Source: Citrobacter amalonaticus (lineage in GTDB: Bacteria; Pseudomonadota; Gammaproteobacteria; Enterobacterales; Enterobacteriaceae). From it: a stretch of DNA of 64,000 bases. Position 1 is the first letter of the stretch. The number at the start of each line of letters is the position of its first letter. This document shows positions 36,005-46,634 of the stretch, piece after piece. The stretch covers positions 1,860,001 through 1,924,000 of the forward strand of contig NZ_AP024585.1 in assembly GCF_018323885.1 (NCBI RefSeq), read 5' to 3'. A program made the position numbers and the translations under genes. The notes beneath the pieces were generated by a model, which ran no database searches, was not told where the DNA came from, and saw only the letters and a list, made by a program, of their open reading frames with translations.

Positions 36005-36476
36005 CGTTTTCATTCTCTCACTGGCGGTATTGCTCAGTGGCTGTAAAGAGGAAAAGCTGGCTGTCGGCGAAACGGCTCCGGCGCTGGCGGCCTTCGATTT
36101 ACAAGGCCAGGAGTCCGGACTGGATCGCTGGCAGGGAAAATCCATCTACCTCAATTTCTGGTCGGCAGGCTGCGGTGGTTGTCTGGCGGAGATGGATTCG
36201 CTGGAAACGCTCAGCCAGAAATGGGGCGATAGCGTGGTAGTGGTGGCGGTGAATACCGATCCGGGTACGGTCAACCTGGATGCGCTACTGGCGAAGCACC
36301 AGGTGTCGTATCCGGTCCTTCGCGATCAGATGAAAATCACTCAGGAACGATACCAGGTCATCGGCACACCGACCTCGGTCCTGATTGATCCACAAGGCCG
36401 GGTGCTGGAGTGGCATCAGGGAATGCGTAAACCGGCGGAATTAGCCGCCACGTTCGCCCGTCTCGCGGGGCAATAA
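35991..36476 (+). CDS. TlpA/ResA-like thioredoxin lipoprotein
   Basis: A 161-residue lipoprotein: signal [18 protein letters not shown] with the modified Cys at 18, then a thioredoxin domain with [13 protein letters not shown] (CGGC active site near residue 62) and [11 protein letters not shown] as the cis-Pro loop. It is the seventh gene of the Fur-boxed operon, and probably reduces a thiol or haem/metal centre in the periplasm, for example the DUF2318 Cys cluster. Confidence 0.9.
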   Translation: MRWLNVFILSLAVLLSGCKEEKLAVGETAPALAAFDLQGQESGLDRWQGKSIYLNFWSAGCGGCLAEMDSLETLSQKWGDSVVVVAVNTDPGTVNLDALLAKHQVSYPVLRDQMKITQERYQVIGTPTSVLIDPQGRVLEWHQGMRKPAELAATFARLAGQ

Positions 36477-36500
36477 GTTTTCGGTGGAGGGATACCGCTG

Positions 36501-36989
36501 ATGGCATTTATCTGGAACGACGAGAGCCTGGCTCTCCTGCGTGAAAACGCGGGCGTCCTCTCGACGCAACACATTGCGCAGATGCTGTGCACCAATGTGA
36601 CGGTGGTGCGCAATATGGCTTACCGGCTGAAACTCAGTTTGCGTGTGTCGGCGTATAGCCAGAAGAGAATTCAACAGGTTCAGGCATTGTATGAATCCGA
36701 TGAACCGCTGACCATGAAGGAGATTGCCGTGCGAACCGGGCTTACGTTCAGCACGGTGCAGTACATCGTCTATGTCAAACTGAAACATAAGCCCTATGCC
36801 ACCCGCGAGTTTATCGCGTTCGAAACACAGGATGCGGTGCATTACCGCGTGCAAAAAGAGTTTGTCGATACCGAGCGTACGCGACTGCAACAACCGATGG
36901 ATAACAGCCGTTTTCAGGAACTGTATCTCAAAGACGGGACAGCCTACTGCGCGCGTAACATCCGCCATGAAGTCATTATCTCTGAATAG
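36501..36989 (+). CDS. Putative DNA-binding protein with two helix-turn-helix motifs
   Basis: A 162-residue protein. STQHIAQMLCTNVTVVRNMAY (about residues 21-41) and MKEIAVRTGLTFSTVQYIV (about 77-95) both read as helix-turn-helix units, each in phage-like or GcrA-like style. It lies 24 bases after the TlpA-like gene and may be the last gene of the iron operon or a separate regulator. I know of no named homologue. Confidence 0.65.
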   Translation: MAFIWNDESLALLRENAGVLSTQHIAQMLCTNVTVVRNMAYRLKLSLRVSAYSQKRIQQVQALYESDEPLTMKEIAVRTGLTFSTVQYIVYVKLKHKPYATREFIAFETQDAVHYRVQKEFVDTERTRLQQPMDNSRFQELYLKDGTAYCARNIRHEVIISE

Positions 36990-37075
36990 CGGAAACCACA
37001 TTTCGTTCGCTGACGAAGCAAGCATCGTCGCAAGCATTCAGGATAGGTCATCTTCTCCTTACAGGACGCTGAAGC

Positions 37076-37834
37076 ATGACCCTTCTTTTTGCATTCGACC
37101 CCGACCAGGTTGTGATGATTGCCTTAACCTTTGTTCTTGCTGGGATGGTGAAAGGCGTCACCGGCATGGGGCTGCCTACTGTGGCAATGGGGATCCTCGG
37201 CTCGCTGATCTCTCCGGTTGCGGCGGCGGCTATGCTGTTGTTACCTTCGCTTATCAGCAATCTGTTTCAGTTTGGCGGCGGTGGAAATACCCGGATGTTG
37301 CTGAAGCGACTCTGGCCTATGCTGCTAACGGTGGTGATTGCCACACTGTTGGCCAGCGTCTGGATCACCGGTGGCGAGACTTCCCGCACACAGTTTGCGC
37401 TCGGGCTGGCGCTGATGGTGTATGCGCTCTGGACCCTGGCGGGAAAACGAATTGCGATCGCACCGCGGCGTGAAAAACCGCTCTCACTGGTTGTCGGATT
37501 CGCTACCGGCTTGTTGACCGGCGGAACGGGCGTCTTTGTGATGCCGGCGGTGCCGTGGATCCAGTCGCTGGGCTTTGAGAAGGATGAACTGGTTCAGGCG
37601 CTCGGTATCTCTTTTACCTTTTCCACGCTGGCGTTAGCACTGGGTCTGTGGTGGCACGACGCGCTCCCCGTGCAGTCGCTGAGCTTATCGGCATTCGCCA
37701 TCGTTCCGGCGCTGCTCGGCCAGTGGGCAGGCACTCGTATCCGACGGGTCATCTCACCCGTTGTCTTTAAACGTTGCTTTCTGTTTTGTCTGCTGGGGCT
37801 AAGTATCGAAATGATGCTCCGTGCTGTGACTTAA
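37076..37834 (+). CDS. TauE/SafE family anion exporter
   Basis: A 252-residue membrane protein with about seven to eight helices. The internal duplication GMVKGVTGMGLPTVAMGILG near residue 22 and FATGLLTGGTGVFVMPAVPW near residue 142 is the TauE/SafE (DUF81) signature. Such proteins export sulfite, sulfoacetate or other organic anions. It is paired with an ArsR-like regulator 49 bases downstream, which likely controls it. Confidence 0.88.
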   Translation: MTLLFAFDPDQVVMIALTFVLAGMVKGVTGMGLPTVAMGILGSLISPVAAAAMLLLPSLISNLFQFGGGGNTRMLLKRLWPMLLTVVIATLLASVWITGGETSRTQFALGLALMVYALWTLAGKRIAIAPRREKPLSLVVGFATGLLTGGTGVFVMPAVPWIQSLGFEKDELVQALGISFTFSTLALALGLWWHDALPVQSLSLSAFAIVPALLGQWAGTRIRRVISPVVFKRCFLFCLLGLSIEMMLRAVT

Positions 37835-37883
37835 TGACAAAATCGTGCCATGGTTAACTCCTCCCCGAGGCTGAGAGGTCAGT

Positions 37884-38591
37884 ATGACGTCAATAGTCGT
37901 AAATGAAGAAGACGGCGAACTCGAATCACGAATGGCGCTGACGGCGGCGGTGATGGCGGACAAATCGCGATCCCGGATGCTGTGTGCGCTGATGGATGGC
38001 CGGGCATGGACGGCGACGGAACTGAGCGCGGTGGCGGATATCTCGCCGTCTACCGCCAGTGCGCACCTGGCCCGTCTGTGCGAGCAGCGGTTCGTGGTTT
38101 CTCTCGCCCAGGGGCGGCACCGCTATTTTCGCCTTGCAAGCGCAGACATTGCGGAACTGCTGGAGCGTCTGATGGGCGTCGCCTGGACATCAACGGCATC
38201 GCGGAAAATCACTACGCCTTTGAGTTTGCGTCAGGCGCGGACCTGTTATGACCATCTGGCCGGAGAAGTGGCGGTGAGACTGTTTGATACGCTGGTTTCC
38301 CGACAGTGGCTGACGGCAGATGGCGAAACCCTGACGCCTCTGGGTGAGGAGAAACTGGCGGATCTGGGCATTGTGGTACAGGCCAGCGTGTCGCGACGCA
38401 AATTTAGCTGCGGCTGTCTGGACTGGAGCGAGCGACGTTATCATCTGGGGGGGGTACTTGGCGCGGCGCTACTGACCTGGCTTACCGGGCAGCGGTGGAT
38501 CAAAACAGCACCGGGAAGCCGCCAGGTCACCTTCACGCCCTCCGGGATCCGCAAGCTGCAAATGATATTTGGCATCAATATGATGCGCTGA
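37884..38591 (+). CDS. ArsR-type winged-helix transcriptional regulator
   Basis: A 235-residue protein. The N-terminal winged helix shows WTATELSAVADISPSTASAH and RHRYFRLASADIAELLERL. The C-terminal half contains FSCGCLDWSERRYHLGG, which offers a possible thiol or metal sensor, and a second winged-helix-like end (FTPSGIRKLQMIFGI). Same direction and close to the TauE/SafE gene, so autoregulation of the pair is likely. Confidence 0.82.
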   Translation: MTSIVVNEEDGELESRMALTAAVMADKSRSRMLCALMDGRAWTATELSAVADISPSTASAHLARLCEQRFVVSLAQGRHRYFRLASADIAELLERLMGVAWTSTASRKITTPLSLRQARTCYDHLAGEVAVRLFDTLVSRQWLTADGETLTPLGEEKLADLGIVVQASVSRRKFSCGCLDWSERRYHLGGVLGAALLTWLTGQRWIKTAPGSRQVTFTPSGIRKLQMIFGINMMR

Positions 38592-38678
38592 ATCCCTGTT
38601 TTTGCGGTCTCGTTCCCAAAAATGTGTCATATATCTGTCACACTTATGAATGACGAATAACAACACGAGGTCGTAGGG

Positions 38679-39920
38679 ATGAACAAATCGTTAATTGCCG
38701 CCGCTGTGGCAGGGGTTGTGATGGTGTCTTCTGCCGCGCAGGCACAAACGGTGCCGGAAGGCTATCAGCTACAGCAAGTATTGATGATGAGTCGACATAA
38801 CTTACGTGCGCCGCTGGCGAACAATGGCAGCGTGCTGGAGCAGTCCACTCCGAATAAATGGCCTGAATGGGATGTGCCGGGCGGACAGCTCACCACCAAA
38901 GGTGGCGTGCTGGAAGTGTATATGGGCCATTACATGCGTGAATGGCTGGCAGAGCAGGGGATGGTGAAATCCGGCGAGTGCCCGGCACCGGATACGGTCT
39001 ATACCTATGCCAACAGTCTGCAGCGTACGGTCGCGACCGCCCAGTTCTTTATCACCGGTGCGTTCCCTGGCTGCGATGTTCCGGTGCATCACCAGGAAAA
39101 AATGGGCACCATGGACCCCACCTTTAACCCGGTGATCACCGATGATTCGGCGGCTTTCCGCGAGAAAGCCGTACAGGCGATGGAAAAAGAGCGCGGCCAG
39201 ATGCAACTTGATGACAGCTACAAGTTGCTGGAACAGATGATCAACTACAAAGACTCGCCATCATGCAAGGAAAAACAGCAGTGTTCGCTGACTGACGCTA
39301 AAGATACCTTTAGCGCGAACTATGAGCAGGAGCCCGGTGTCTCCGGACCGCTGAAAGTGGGGAACTCGCTGGTGGACGCCTTCACGCTGCAATACTACGA
39401 AGGATTCCCGATGGATCAGGTGGCCTGGGGCGAAATTAAATCCGATCAGCAATGGAAGGTGTTGTCGAAACTGAAAAATGGCTATCAGGACAGCCTGTTT
39501 ACCTCTGCGGAGGTCGCACGTAACGTGGCGAAACCGCTGGTGAAATACATCGACAAAGCGCTGGTGACCGAACAGGCGAAAGCGCCGAAAATTACCGTGC
39601 TGGTGGGGCATGACTCAAACATCGCCTCACTGCTTACCGCACTGGAATTCAAACCCTATCAGTTACATGATCAAAACGAACGTACGCCGATTGGCGGCAA
39701 AATTGTCTTCCAGCGCTGGCATGACACGAAGGCCAACCGCGATCTGATGAAAATTGAGTATGTGTATCAGAGTTCAGAGCAGCTGCGTAATGCGGATGTG
39801 CTGACGCTGAAAGCCCCGGCGCAACGCGTGACTCTGGAGTTGAAAGGATGCCCGATTGATGCGAACGGTTTCTGTCCGATCGACAAGTTTGACGCGCTGC
39901 TGAATGAGGCGGCGAAATAA
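38679..39920 (+). CDS. agp: Agp, periplasmic glucose-1-phosphatase
   Basis: A 413-residue histidine acid phosphatase, same length as E. coli Agp. The signal peptide ends near Ala22 (SAAQAQT). The catalytic SRHNLRAPL (RHxxxR, about residues 38-46) and GHDSNIA (HD, near 310) are present. It hydrolyses glucose-1-phosphate and has weak phytase activity. Six Cys in the mature protein fit periplasmic disulfides. Confidence 0.97.
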   Translation: MNKSLIAAAVAGVVMVSSAAQAQTVPEGYQLQQVLMMSRHNLRAPLANNGSVLEQSTPNKWPEWDVPGGQLTTKGGVLEVYMGHYMREWLAEQGMVKSGECPAPDTVYTYANSLQRTVATAQFFITGAFPGCDVPVHHQEKMGTMDPTFNPVITDDSAAFREKAVQAMEKERGQMQLDDSYKLLEQMINYKDSPSCKEKQQCSLTDAKDTFSANYEQEPGVSGPLKVGNSLVDAFTLQYYEGFPMDQVAWGEIKSDQQWKVLSKLKNGYQDSLFTSAEVARNVAKPLVKYIDKALVTEQAKAPKITVLVGHDSNIASLLTALEFKPYQLHDQNERTPIGGKIVFQRWHDTKANRDLMKIEYVYQSSEQLRNADVLTLKAPAQRVTLELKGCPIDANGFCPIDKFDALLNEAAK

Positions 39921-39927
39921 ATGAGGT

Positions 39928-39950
39928 TCCCCCGCGCAAGCGGGGGATTT
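39928..39950. terminator. Bidirectional terminator between agp and yccJ
   Basis: TCCCCCGC, GCAA loop, GCGGGGGA plus a short T-run rightward, eight bases after agp and just before the 3' end of yccJ. Confidence 0.85.
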
Positions 39951-39956
39951 AACGGC

Positions 39957-40184
39957 TTAAACGTTTTTACGTTCGATGGTCTGTTCGCCCCAGAAGAGCG
40001 CGTCTTTATCTGTCTTATCAAAGGCTTTGATGAGCACTTCATCGCTGCCTTCTTCCCAAATTTTTTCTGCCAGCTTTTCGTCATATCCGGCAACTTCAAA
40101 TATGGCTTCGGCTATTTCCGGCGATGTATTGCGCAGACTTGCCCACTCACCGACGTGATGAGCCTTCGCTTCTTGAGTTGGCAT
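39957..40184 (-). CDS. yccJ: YccJ, small conserved protein
   Basis: A 75-residue acidic protein identical in plan to E. coli YccJ ([20 protein letters not shown] start, [16 protein letters not shown] in the middle). Function unknown. It lies 20 bases after wrbA and shares its transcript. Confidence 0.95.
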   Translation of the reverse strand: MPTQEAKAHHVGEWASLRNTSPEIAEAIFEVAGYDEKLAEKIWEEGSDEVLIKAFDKTDKDALFWGEQTIERKNV

Positions 40185-40204
40185 TCTTATCCTCCCGTTG
40201 AAGA

Positions 40205-41184
<980 letters not shown>

Positions 41185-41358
41185 ATGGCAAACCATCGAG
41201 GCGGTTCCGGTAATTTTGCCGAAGACCGTGAAAGAGCATCAGAAGCAGGTAAGAAAGGTGGTCAGCACAGCGGGGGGAATTTTAAAAATGACCCGCAGCG
41301 TGCCTCTGAAGCAGGTAAAAAAGGGGGCAAGAGCAGTGGTGGTAGCCGTAACAGCTAG
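41185..41358 (+). CDS. ymdF: YmdF, KGG-repeat stress protein
   Basis: A 57-residue glycine- and lysine-rich protein with two repeats: GNFAEDRERASEAGKKGG and GNFKNDPQRASEAGKKGG. This is the YciG/con-10 (KGG) family found with general stress genes. GGAGG precedes ATG 41185 by 7 bases. The protein is probably intrinsically disordered; its role may concern motility or stress tolerance. Confidence 0.95.
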   Translation: MANHRGGSGNFAEDRERASEAGKKGGQHSGGNFKNDPQRASEAGKKGGKSSGGSRNS

Positions 41359-41418
41359 CATTGCCGCACTTGTCGATCATCATGTTCAGCCTCCCCTTAC
41401 TGCGTGATGACGCCACCG

Positions 41419-41445
41419 CCGCCGGATACTCCGGCGGTTTTTTTT
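41419..41445 (+). terminator. Rho-independent terminator after ymdF
   Basis: CCGCCGG, ATACT loop, CCGGCGG and eight T residues. Confidence 0.93.
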
Positions 41446-41521
41446 GCCCGTCAGGTTGAACTGAAAGGAAACGCCACGCAGACTATGCGCCACTGACAGA
41501 TTCACCGAACAAGGAAAGGGC

Positions 41522-42160
41522 ATGGCCGAACGTGCTGAGAAAAAAACAGGTAAACGCTCGCAGGCGGTCAGCGCGAAACGCGAAGCGATTCTGACAGCCG
41601 CATTAAATACGTTTTCACAATATGGTTTTCACGGCACCCGTATTGAACACATTGCCGAGCAGGCCGGCGTCTCCAAAACCAATCTTCTTTATTACTACCC
41701 GTCAAAAGAGGCGCTGTATGTCGCCGTGCTACGTCAAATTCTGGATATCTGGCTGGCGCCCTTAAAAGCGTTTAGGGAAGATTTTGCGCCATTGGCTGCC
41801 ATTAAAGAGTACATCCGGCTGAAGCTGGAAGTGTCCCGTGATTACCCGCAGGCCTCGCGTCTTTTTTGCATGGAGATGCTGGCCGGTGCGCCGCTGTTGA
41901 TGGATGAATTGACCGGCGATCTGAAAACGCTGATTGATGAAAAGTCCGCCCTGATTGCCGGTTGGGTGAAGAGCGGCAAACTGGCGCCGATCGACCCGCA
42001 TCATCTGATCTTCATGATTTGGGCTTCAACACAGCATTACGCCGATTTTGCGCCTCAGGTTGAGGCGGTGACGGGCGCAACGCTGCGTGACGAAACCTTT
42101 TTTAATCAGACGGTTGAAAACGTTCAACGCATGATTATTGAGGGAATTCGCGTTCGTTAA
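41522..42160 (+). CDS. rutR: RutR, TetR-family pyrimidine-responsive regulator
   Basis: A 212-residue TetR regulator, equal in length to E. coli RutR. The N-terminal HTH is IEHIAEQAGVSKTNLLYYYPSKEAL (shown here only by its start IEHIAEQAGVSK and end YYYPSKEAL). The ligand domain retains IWLAPLKAFREDFAPLAAIK as in E. coli. RutR senses uracil/thymine and represses rutABCDEFG, also acting at carAB and gadAXW. In E. coli the rut operon is transcribed divergently from rutR; here the upstream neighbour is ymdF and no rut gene is present. Confidence 0.95.
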   Translation: MAERAEKKTGKRSQAVSAKREAILTAALNTFSQYGFHGTRIEHIAEQAGVSKTNLLYYYPSKEALYVAVLRQILDIWLAPLKAFREDFAPLAAIKEYIRLKLEVSRDYPQASRLFCMEMLAGAPLLMDELTGDLKTLIDEKSALIAGWVKSGKLAPIDPHHLIFMIWASTQHYADFAPQVEAVTGATLRDETFFNQTVENVQRMIIEGIRVR

Positions 42161-42552
42161 TTGGCAGGCGGCAGTGGGCAGCTCATATCGCCTTCTTCGC
42201 ACTGTAGCAGCGAGGCGAGAAACGCTTCACGCTCGGCGGTTTTATCCGCCAGACACTGATTGGCGATCATCACCTGAGCACTTCCCCCCTCGGTGCCGGA
42301 GCTGATAAGCGCGCAGTCGGCATCGCGCATGGCGATCCACGCGGTCTGCGCCTTTTTCAGCAGTTCCTGCTGTGGCGGGGCTGCGCGTTTCAGCGCATTC
42401 TGATACGTTTCATTCAGTTCTTTGTCTGCCGTCTGATACTGGGTGACGGCACAGGTATTCATTTCCGCTTGCGTGCTGGCATTTGCGCAGTCATCGGCCA
42501 GCGCCTGACCGCTGAGCAGCAGCGTAGCGCAGGTGAGTAGTATTCGTTTCAT
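42157..42552 (-). CDS. DUF1311 / LprI-like exported protein
   Basis: A 131-residue exported protein: signal peptide (KRILLTCATLLLSGQALA) followed by DDCANASTQAEMNTCA, WIAMRDADCALISSG and NQCLADKTAEREAFL, the Cys pattern and WxxxRDxxC block of the DUF1311/LprI domain seen in lysozyme-inhibitor-like proteins. Six Cys suggest three disulfides. ATG 42552 is preferred for spacing to GAGG; ATG 42555 is adjacent. It is convergent with rutR, overlapping it by 4 bases. Confidence 0.85.
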   Translation of the reverse strand: MKRILLTCATLLLSGQALADDCANASTQAEMNTCAVTQYQTADKELNETYQNALKRAAPPQQELLKKAQTAWIAMRDADCALISSGTEGGSAQVMIANQCLADKTAEREAFLASLLQCEEGDMSCPLPPAN

Positions 42553-42570
42553 CATTCCCTCTGGCTCCAT

Positions 42571-42598
42571 AAAAAAAGGCCCCGTTTCCGGAGCCTTA
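42571..42598 (-). terminator. Rho-independent terminator of putA
   Basis: Read leftward: AAGGCTCCG, GAAA loop, CGGGGCCTT and a T-run of seven, beginning 14 bases after the putA stop. Confidence 0.88.
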
Positions 42599-42611
42599 AT
42601 TAACCACAGCC

Positions 42612-45600
42612 TTAGCCAATTGTCATCAGGCTTGCGTTACCTCCGGCGGCTGCCGTGTTCACGCTTAACGAACGCTCGACGTACAGTCGCTCCAGCAGAA
42701 TATTGCTTTCACCACGGGCGAAACCTTGTACCGAGACAATCGCGCCTTCACGGGCTGCTACCGCTTCACACAGGGCACGAAGCTGATCGGAATCGCCGTG
42801 GAAGATCACCGCATCAAAAGGCTGCGTTGTCAGGCTGTCGGTTTTCGCAAACGCAATGCGGGCAGCAACCGCTGCCGGCAGGCGTTTCGCCAGATCACGG
42901 TGGAAAGCATCGTCAGTCCACAAAATCTGACTCCCGACCGAAGTGACGGCGGCAAGTTGCACCAGCGCATCCTGTTCATCATCCGCGATACACAGTACGC
43001 GCTCACGCGGTAACAGTGTCCAGGTGTTACGCTCCCCGGTAGGGCCAGGCAGCAGACGCTGCGTACCGGCCTGCGCCAGTTCGCCAAACTGTTGGCAAAG
43101 TTGACGTAACACAGGGCGATCGGCCGCCCACTCGCTGAGCGCTTCCAGCGGCTGGATCAGCGCGGCTTTCAACTGGGCGTCTACCGGATAGTCCGCATCC
43201 TGACGCGCCAGAGTGATGGCCAGCGCATTTTCCGGACGATTTGCCAGCAGACGGTAGAGATAGAGCGGCCCACCGGCTTTTGGGCCGGTCCCCGAGAGTC
43301 CTTCGCCGCCGAACGGCTGTACGCCGACGACCGCCCCCACCATATTCCGGTTAACGTACAGGTTGCCTACGTGCGCCGAACCGGTGACCTGGGCAATGGT
43401 TTCATCAATACGGGTGTGGACGCCCAGCGTCAGACCGTAGCCGGAGGCGTTGATTTGGTCAATCAGCGCGTCCAGGTTGTTGCGGTTGTAGCGTACAACG
43501 TGCAGAACCGGACCAAAGACCTCTTTTTGCAGCTCGTCAATGCTTTCCAGTTCGATCAGCGTTGGCGCAACGAATGTACCGCTTTGCCATTCACGGACAT
43601 CTTCACTGTTTTCACGCGCCGCCTGGAATACCGGACGACCTTTCGCCCGCATAGCCTGAATATGCTGTTCAATATTGGATTTGGCTTCACTGTCGATCAC
43701 CGGACCGATATCGGTGGTCAGACGCCCCGGGTTGCCCATCCGGCATTCGGCCATCGCGCCGCGCAGCATTTTCAGCGTGTGGTCGGCGATATCATCCTGT
43801 AGACAGAGTATGCGCAGCGCGGAGCAGCGCTGTCCGGCGCTGTCAAATGCCGAGGACAGTACGTCGACCACCACCTGTTCGGTGAGGGCAGACGAGTCAA
43901 CGATCATCGCGTTCATGCCGCCCGTTTCGGCGATCAGGGGAATCGGACGTCCCTGTGCATCCAGACGCGTCGCGATGTTACGTTGCAGCAGCGTCGCCAC
44001 TTCGGTAGAACCGGTAAACATCACGCCGCGCACGCGGCTGTCGGCGGTCAATTGCGCGCCCACCGTTTCACCCCGGCCAGGCAGCAGTTGCACCACGCCC
44101 GGCGGTACGCCAGCTTCCAGCAAGATGGCAATGCCCTGGGCTGCGATAAGCGGCGTCTGTTCCGCGGGTTTTGCCAGTACGCTGTTGCCTGCAGCCAGCG
44201 CGGCGGCGATTTGTCCGCTGAAAATGGCCAGCGGGAAGTTCCACGGGCTGATGCAAACAACCGGACCGAGCGGGCGGTGGGTCTCATTATCAAAATCGTC
44301 ACGCACCTGACCGGCGTAATAATGCAGGAAGTCTACTGCTTCACGCACTTCGGCAATGGCGTTGGCGAAGCTCTTACCGGCTTCACGCACCAGAATGCCG
44401 ATCAGCTGTTGCATCTGGCCTTCCATCAACACGGCAGCGCGATGGAGGATGGCGGCACGTTCATGCGGCGGCGTCGCAAACCAGATAGGAGCATTGTTCA
44501 CCGCGCTTTGCAGCGCCTGTTCGACTTCAGTTTCACTGGCTTCACGGACATAACCGACGATGTCTTTCGGTTCTGCCGGGTTGACCACCGGGCTCATTTC
44601 GCCCTCGGCAACCGGTGTCTCGAGCATCGGCAACGCTCGCCATTTTTGCAGCGCGCTGTTGAGCAGGGCAGAGGAGAGTGAGGCCAGACGATGTTCGTTG
44701 GAAAGATCCAGACCGGCAGAGTTTTCGCGCCCTTTGCCGTACAAATCGCGCGGCAGCGGAATTTTCGGATGCGGCAGACCGGTCTGACCTTCCTGCTGCG
44801 CCAGTTTTTCAACGGCCTCGACCGGATCGGCCACCAGTTCGTCCAGCGGCAGCGTGGTATCCGCGATACGGTTAACAAAGGAGGTGTTCGCCCCGTTTTC
44901 CAAGAGACGACGCACCAGGTACGCCAGCAGCGTTTCATGGGTGCCAACCGGTGCATAAATGCGGCACGGACGGTTAAGTTTGCCATCCGTCACTTTACCG
45001 GTGACCTGTTCGTACAGCGGCTCACCCATTCCGTGCAGGCACTGGAACTCATACTGACCTGGATAGTAGTTCTGCCCGGCCAGCTGATAAATGGCTGCCA
45101 GCGTATGGGCGTTGTGGGTCGCAAATTGTGGGTAGATCAAATTCGGTACGGCGAGCAGCTTTTTCGCGCAGGCGAGATAAGAGACATCGGTGTAGACCTT
45201 GCGCGTGTAAACCGGGTAGCCTTCCAGACCGTCCATCTGGGCGCGTTTGATCTCGCTATCCCAGTAGGCGCCTTTGACCAGGCGGATCATCAGGCGGCGA
45301 CGGCTGCGGGTGGCTAGATCGATCAGGTAATCGATGACGAACGGGCAACGTTTCTGGTACGCCTGAATGACGAAACCAATACCGTTCCAGCCAGACAGTT
45401 CAGGTTCAAAACACAGTTTTTCCAGCAGATCGAGGGAGATCTCCAGACGGTCGGCCTCTTCGGCATCGATATTGATGCCGATATCATACTGGCGCGCCAG
45501 CAGCGTCAACGACTTCAGGCGCGGATAGAGCTCTTCCATCACACGATCGTACTGGGCACGGCTATAACGCGGATGCAGGGCGGAGAGCTTGATAGAGATC

Positions 45601-46574
45601 CCCGGACCTTCATAAATCCCGCGTCCGTTCGACGCTTTACCAATCGCATGAATCGCCTGCTGATAGGAGACCATATAGGCCTGCGCATCAGCTGCGGTCA
45701 ACGCGGCTTCACCCAGCATATCGTAGGAGTAGCGGAAGCCTTTTTCTTCCAGCTTACGGGCATTCGCCAGCGCTTCGGCAATGGTTTCTCCGGTCACGAA
45801 CTGTTCGCCCATCAGACGCATCGCCATATCGACGCCTTTACGGATCAGCGGCTCACCGCTCTTACCGATAATGCGGTTCAGGGAGCGAGAAAGGCTGGCT
45901 TCGTTATGGGTGGAGACCAGACGACCGGTGAACAGCAGACCCCAGGTCGCCGCGTTGACGAACAACGACGGACTACGACCAATGTGCGACTGCCAGTTAC
46001 CGTTGCTGATTTTGTCGCGGATTAAGGCATCGCGCGTGGCTTTATCCGGAATACGCAGCAGCGCTTCCGCCAGACACATCAGCGCCACCCCTTCCTGCGA
46101 AGAGAGAGAAAACTCCTGCAGCAAGCCTTGCACCATACCGGCACGGCCGCTGGCTGTTTTCTGATTACGCAGTTTATCCGCCAGTTGGTAAGCCAGCTTA
46201 TGGGCCTGTTCGGCTACCGGCTGCGGCAGACGCGCCTGTTCCATCAGCATCGAGACCGCGTCAGTTTCAGAGCGACGATACGCGGCGGTAATGGCGGAAC
46301 GCGAGACCGACTGTGGGAGGATCTGCTCGGCAAATTCCAGGAAAGGTTGATGGATCTCTTCCTGCGGTGCCGTGGATTCATCGCCTTCGTTGGCGGCTCC
46401 GGCCAATAGCGCAGGAATTTCTGGCAGCGTGTCATCGTTTTCCAGTTTTTCCAGGTAATTAAAGATTGCCTGCTTAATCAACCAGTGCGGGGTGCGATCA
46501 ATTCGCGTTGCCGCTGACTTAATGCGCTCGCGCGTTGCGTCATCCAGTTTAACCCCCATCGTGGTGGTTCCCAT
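42612..46574 (-). CDS. putA: PutA, trifunctional proline dehydrogenase / P5C dehydrogenase / repressor
   Basis: A 1320-residue protein as in E. coli. Residues 1-47 are a ribbon-helix-helix DNA-binding domain (TTTMGVKLDDATRERIKSAA). The proline dehydrogenase barrel follows at about 260-570 (GPGISIKLSALHPRY, RLVKGAYWDSEIKRAQ, and FATHNAHT bind FAD and substrate). The P5C dehydrogenase domain has the Glu of ETGGMNAMIVDSSAL and the catalytic Cys of SAGQRCSALRIL. It oxidises proline to glutamate at the membrane when reduced, and represses put when proline is absent. Transcribed divergently from putP. Confidence 0.98.
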   Translation of the reverse strand: MGTTTMGVKLDDATRERIKSAATRIDRTPHWLIKQAIFNYLEKLENDDTLPEIPALLAGAANEGDESTAPQEEIHQPFLEFAEQILPQSVSRSAITAAYRRSETDAVSMLMEQARLPQPVAEQAHKLAYQLADKLRNQKTASGRAGMVQGLLQEFSLSSQEGVALMCLAEALLRIPDKATRDALIRDKISNGNWQSHIGRSPSLFVNAATWGLLFTGRLVSTHNEASLSRSLNRIIGKSGEPLIRKGVDMAMRLMGEQFVTGETIAEALANARKLEEKGFRYSYDMLGEAALTAADAQAYMVSYQQAIHAIGKASNGRGIYEGPGISIKLSALHPRYSRAQYDRVMEELYPRLKSLTLLARQYDIGINIDAEEADRLEISLDLLEKLCFEPELSGWNGIGFVIQAYQKRCPFVIDYLIDLATRSRRRLMIRLVKGAYWDSEIKRAQMDGLEGYPVYTRKVYTDVSYLACAKKLLAVPNLIYPQFATHNAHTLAAIYQLAGQNYYPGQYEFQCLHGMGEPLYEQVTGKVTDGKLNRPCRIYAPVGTHETLLAYLVRRLLENGANTSFVNRIADTTLPLDELVADPVEAVEKLAQQEGQTGLPHPKIPLPRDLYGKGRENSAGLDLSNEHRLASLSSALLNSALQKWRALPMLETPVAEGEMSPVVNPAEPKDIVGYVREASETEVEQALQSAVNNAPIWFATPPHERAAILHRAAVLMEGQMQQLIGILVREAGKSFANAIAEVREAVDFLHYYAGQVRDDFDNETHRPLGPVVCISPWNFPLAIFSGQIAAALAAGNSVLAKPAEQTPLIAAQGIAILLEAGVPPGVVQLLPGRGETVGAQLTADSRVRGVMFTGSTEVATLLQRNIATRLDAQGRPIPLIAETGGMNAMIVDSSALTEQVVVDVLSSAFDSAGQRCSALRILCLQDDIADHTLKMLRGAMAECRMGNPGRLTTDIGPVIDSEAKSNIEQHIQAMRAKGRPVFQAARENSEDVREWQSGTFVAPTLIELESIDELQKEVFGPVLHVVRYNRNNLDALIDQINASGYGLTLGVHTRIDETIAQVTGSAHVGNLYVNRNMVGAVVGVQPFGGEGLSGTGPKAGGPLYLYRLLANRPENALAITLARQDADYPVDAQLKAALIQPLEALSEWAADRPVLRQLCQQFGELAQAGTQRLLPGPTGERNTWTLLPRERVLCIADDEQDALVQLAAVTSVGSQILWTDDAFHRDLAKRLPAAVAARIAFAKTDSLTTQPFDAVIFHGDSDQLRALCEAVAAREGAIVSVQGFARGESNILLERLYVERSLSVNTAAAGGNASLMTIG

Positions 46575-46634
46575 GCCATCTGCTCCTGTTGTTCGGTGAG
46601 GTACTGCTTATCGTTATCGAGAAATATCTACTAT

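Noticed and set aside
42612..46574. Several long open frames on the strand opposite putA (up to about 230 codons)
   Set aside because: Shadow frames from high third-position GC; no ribosome sites or family motifs.
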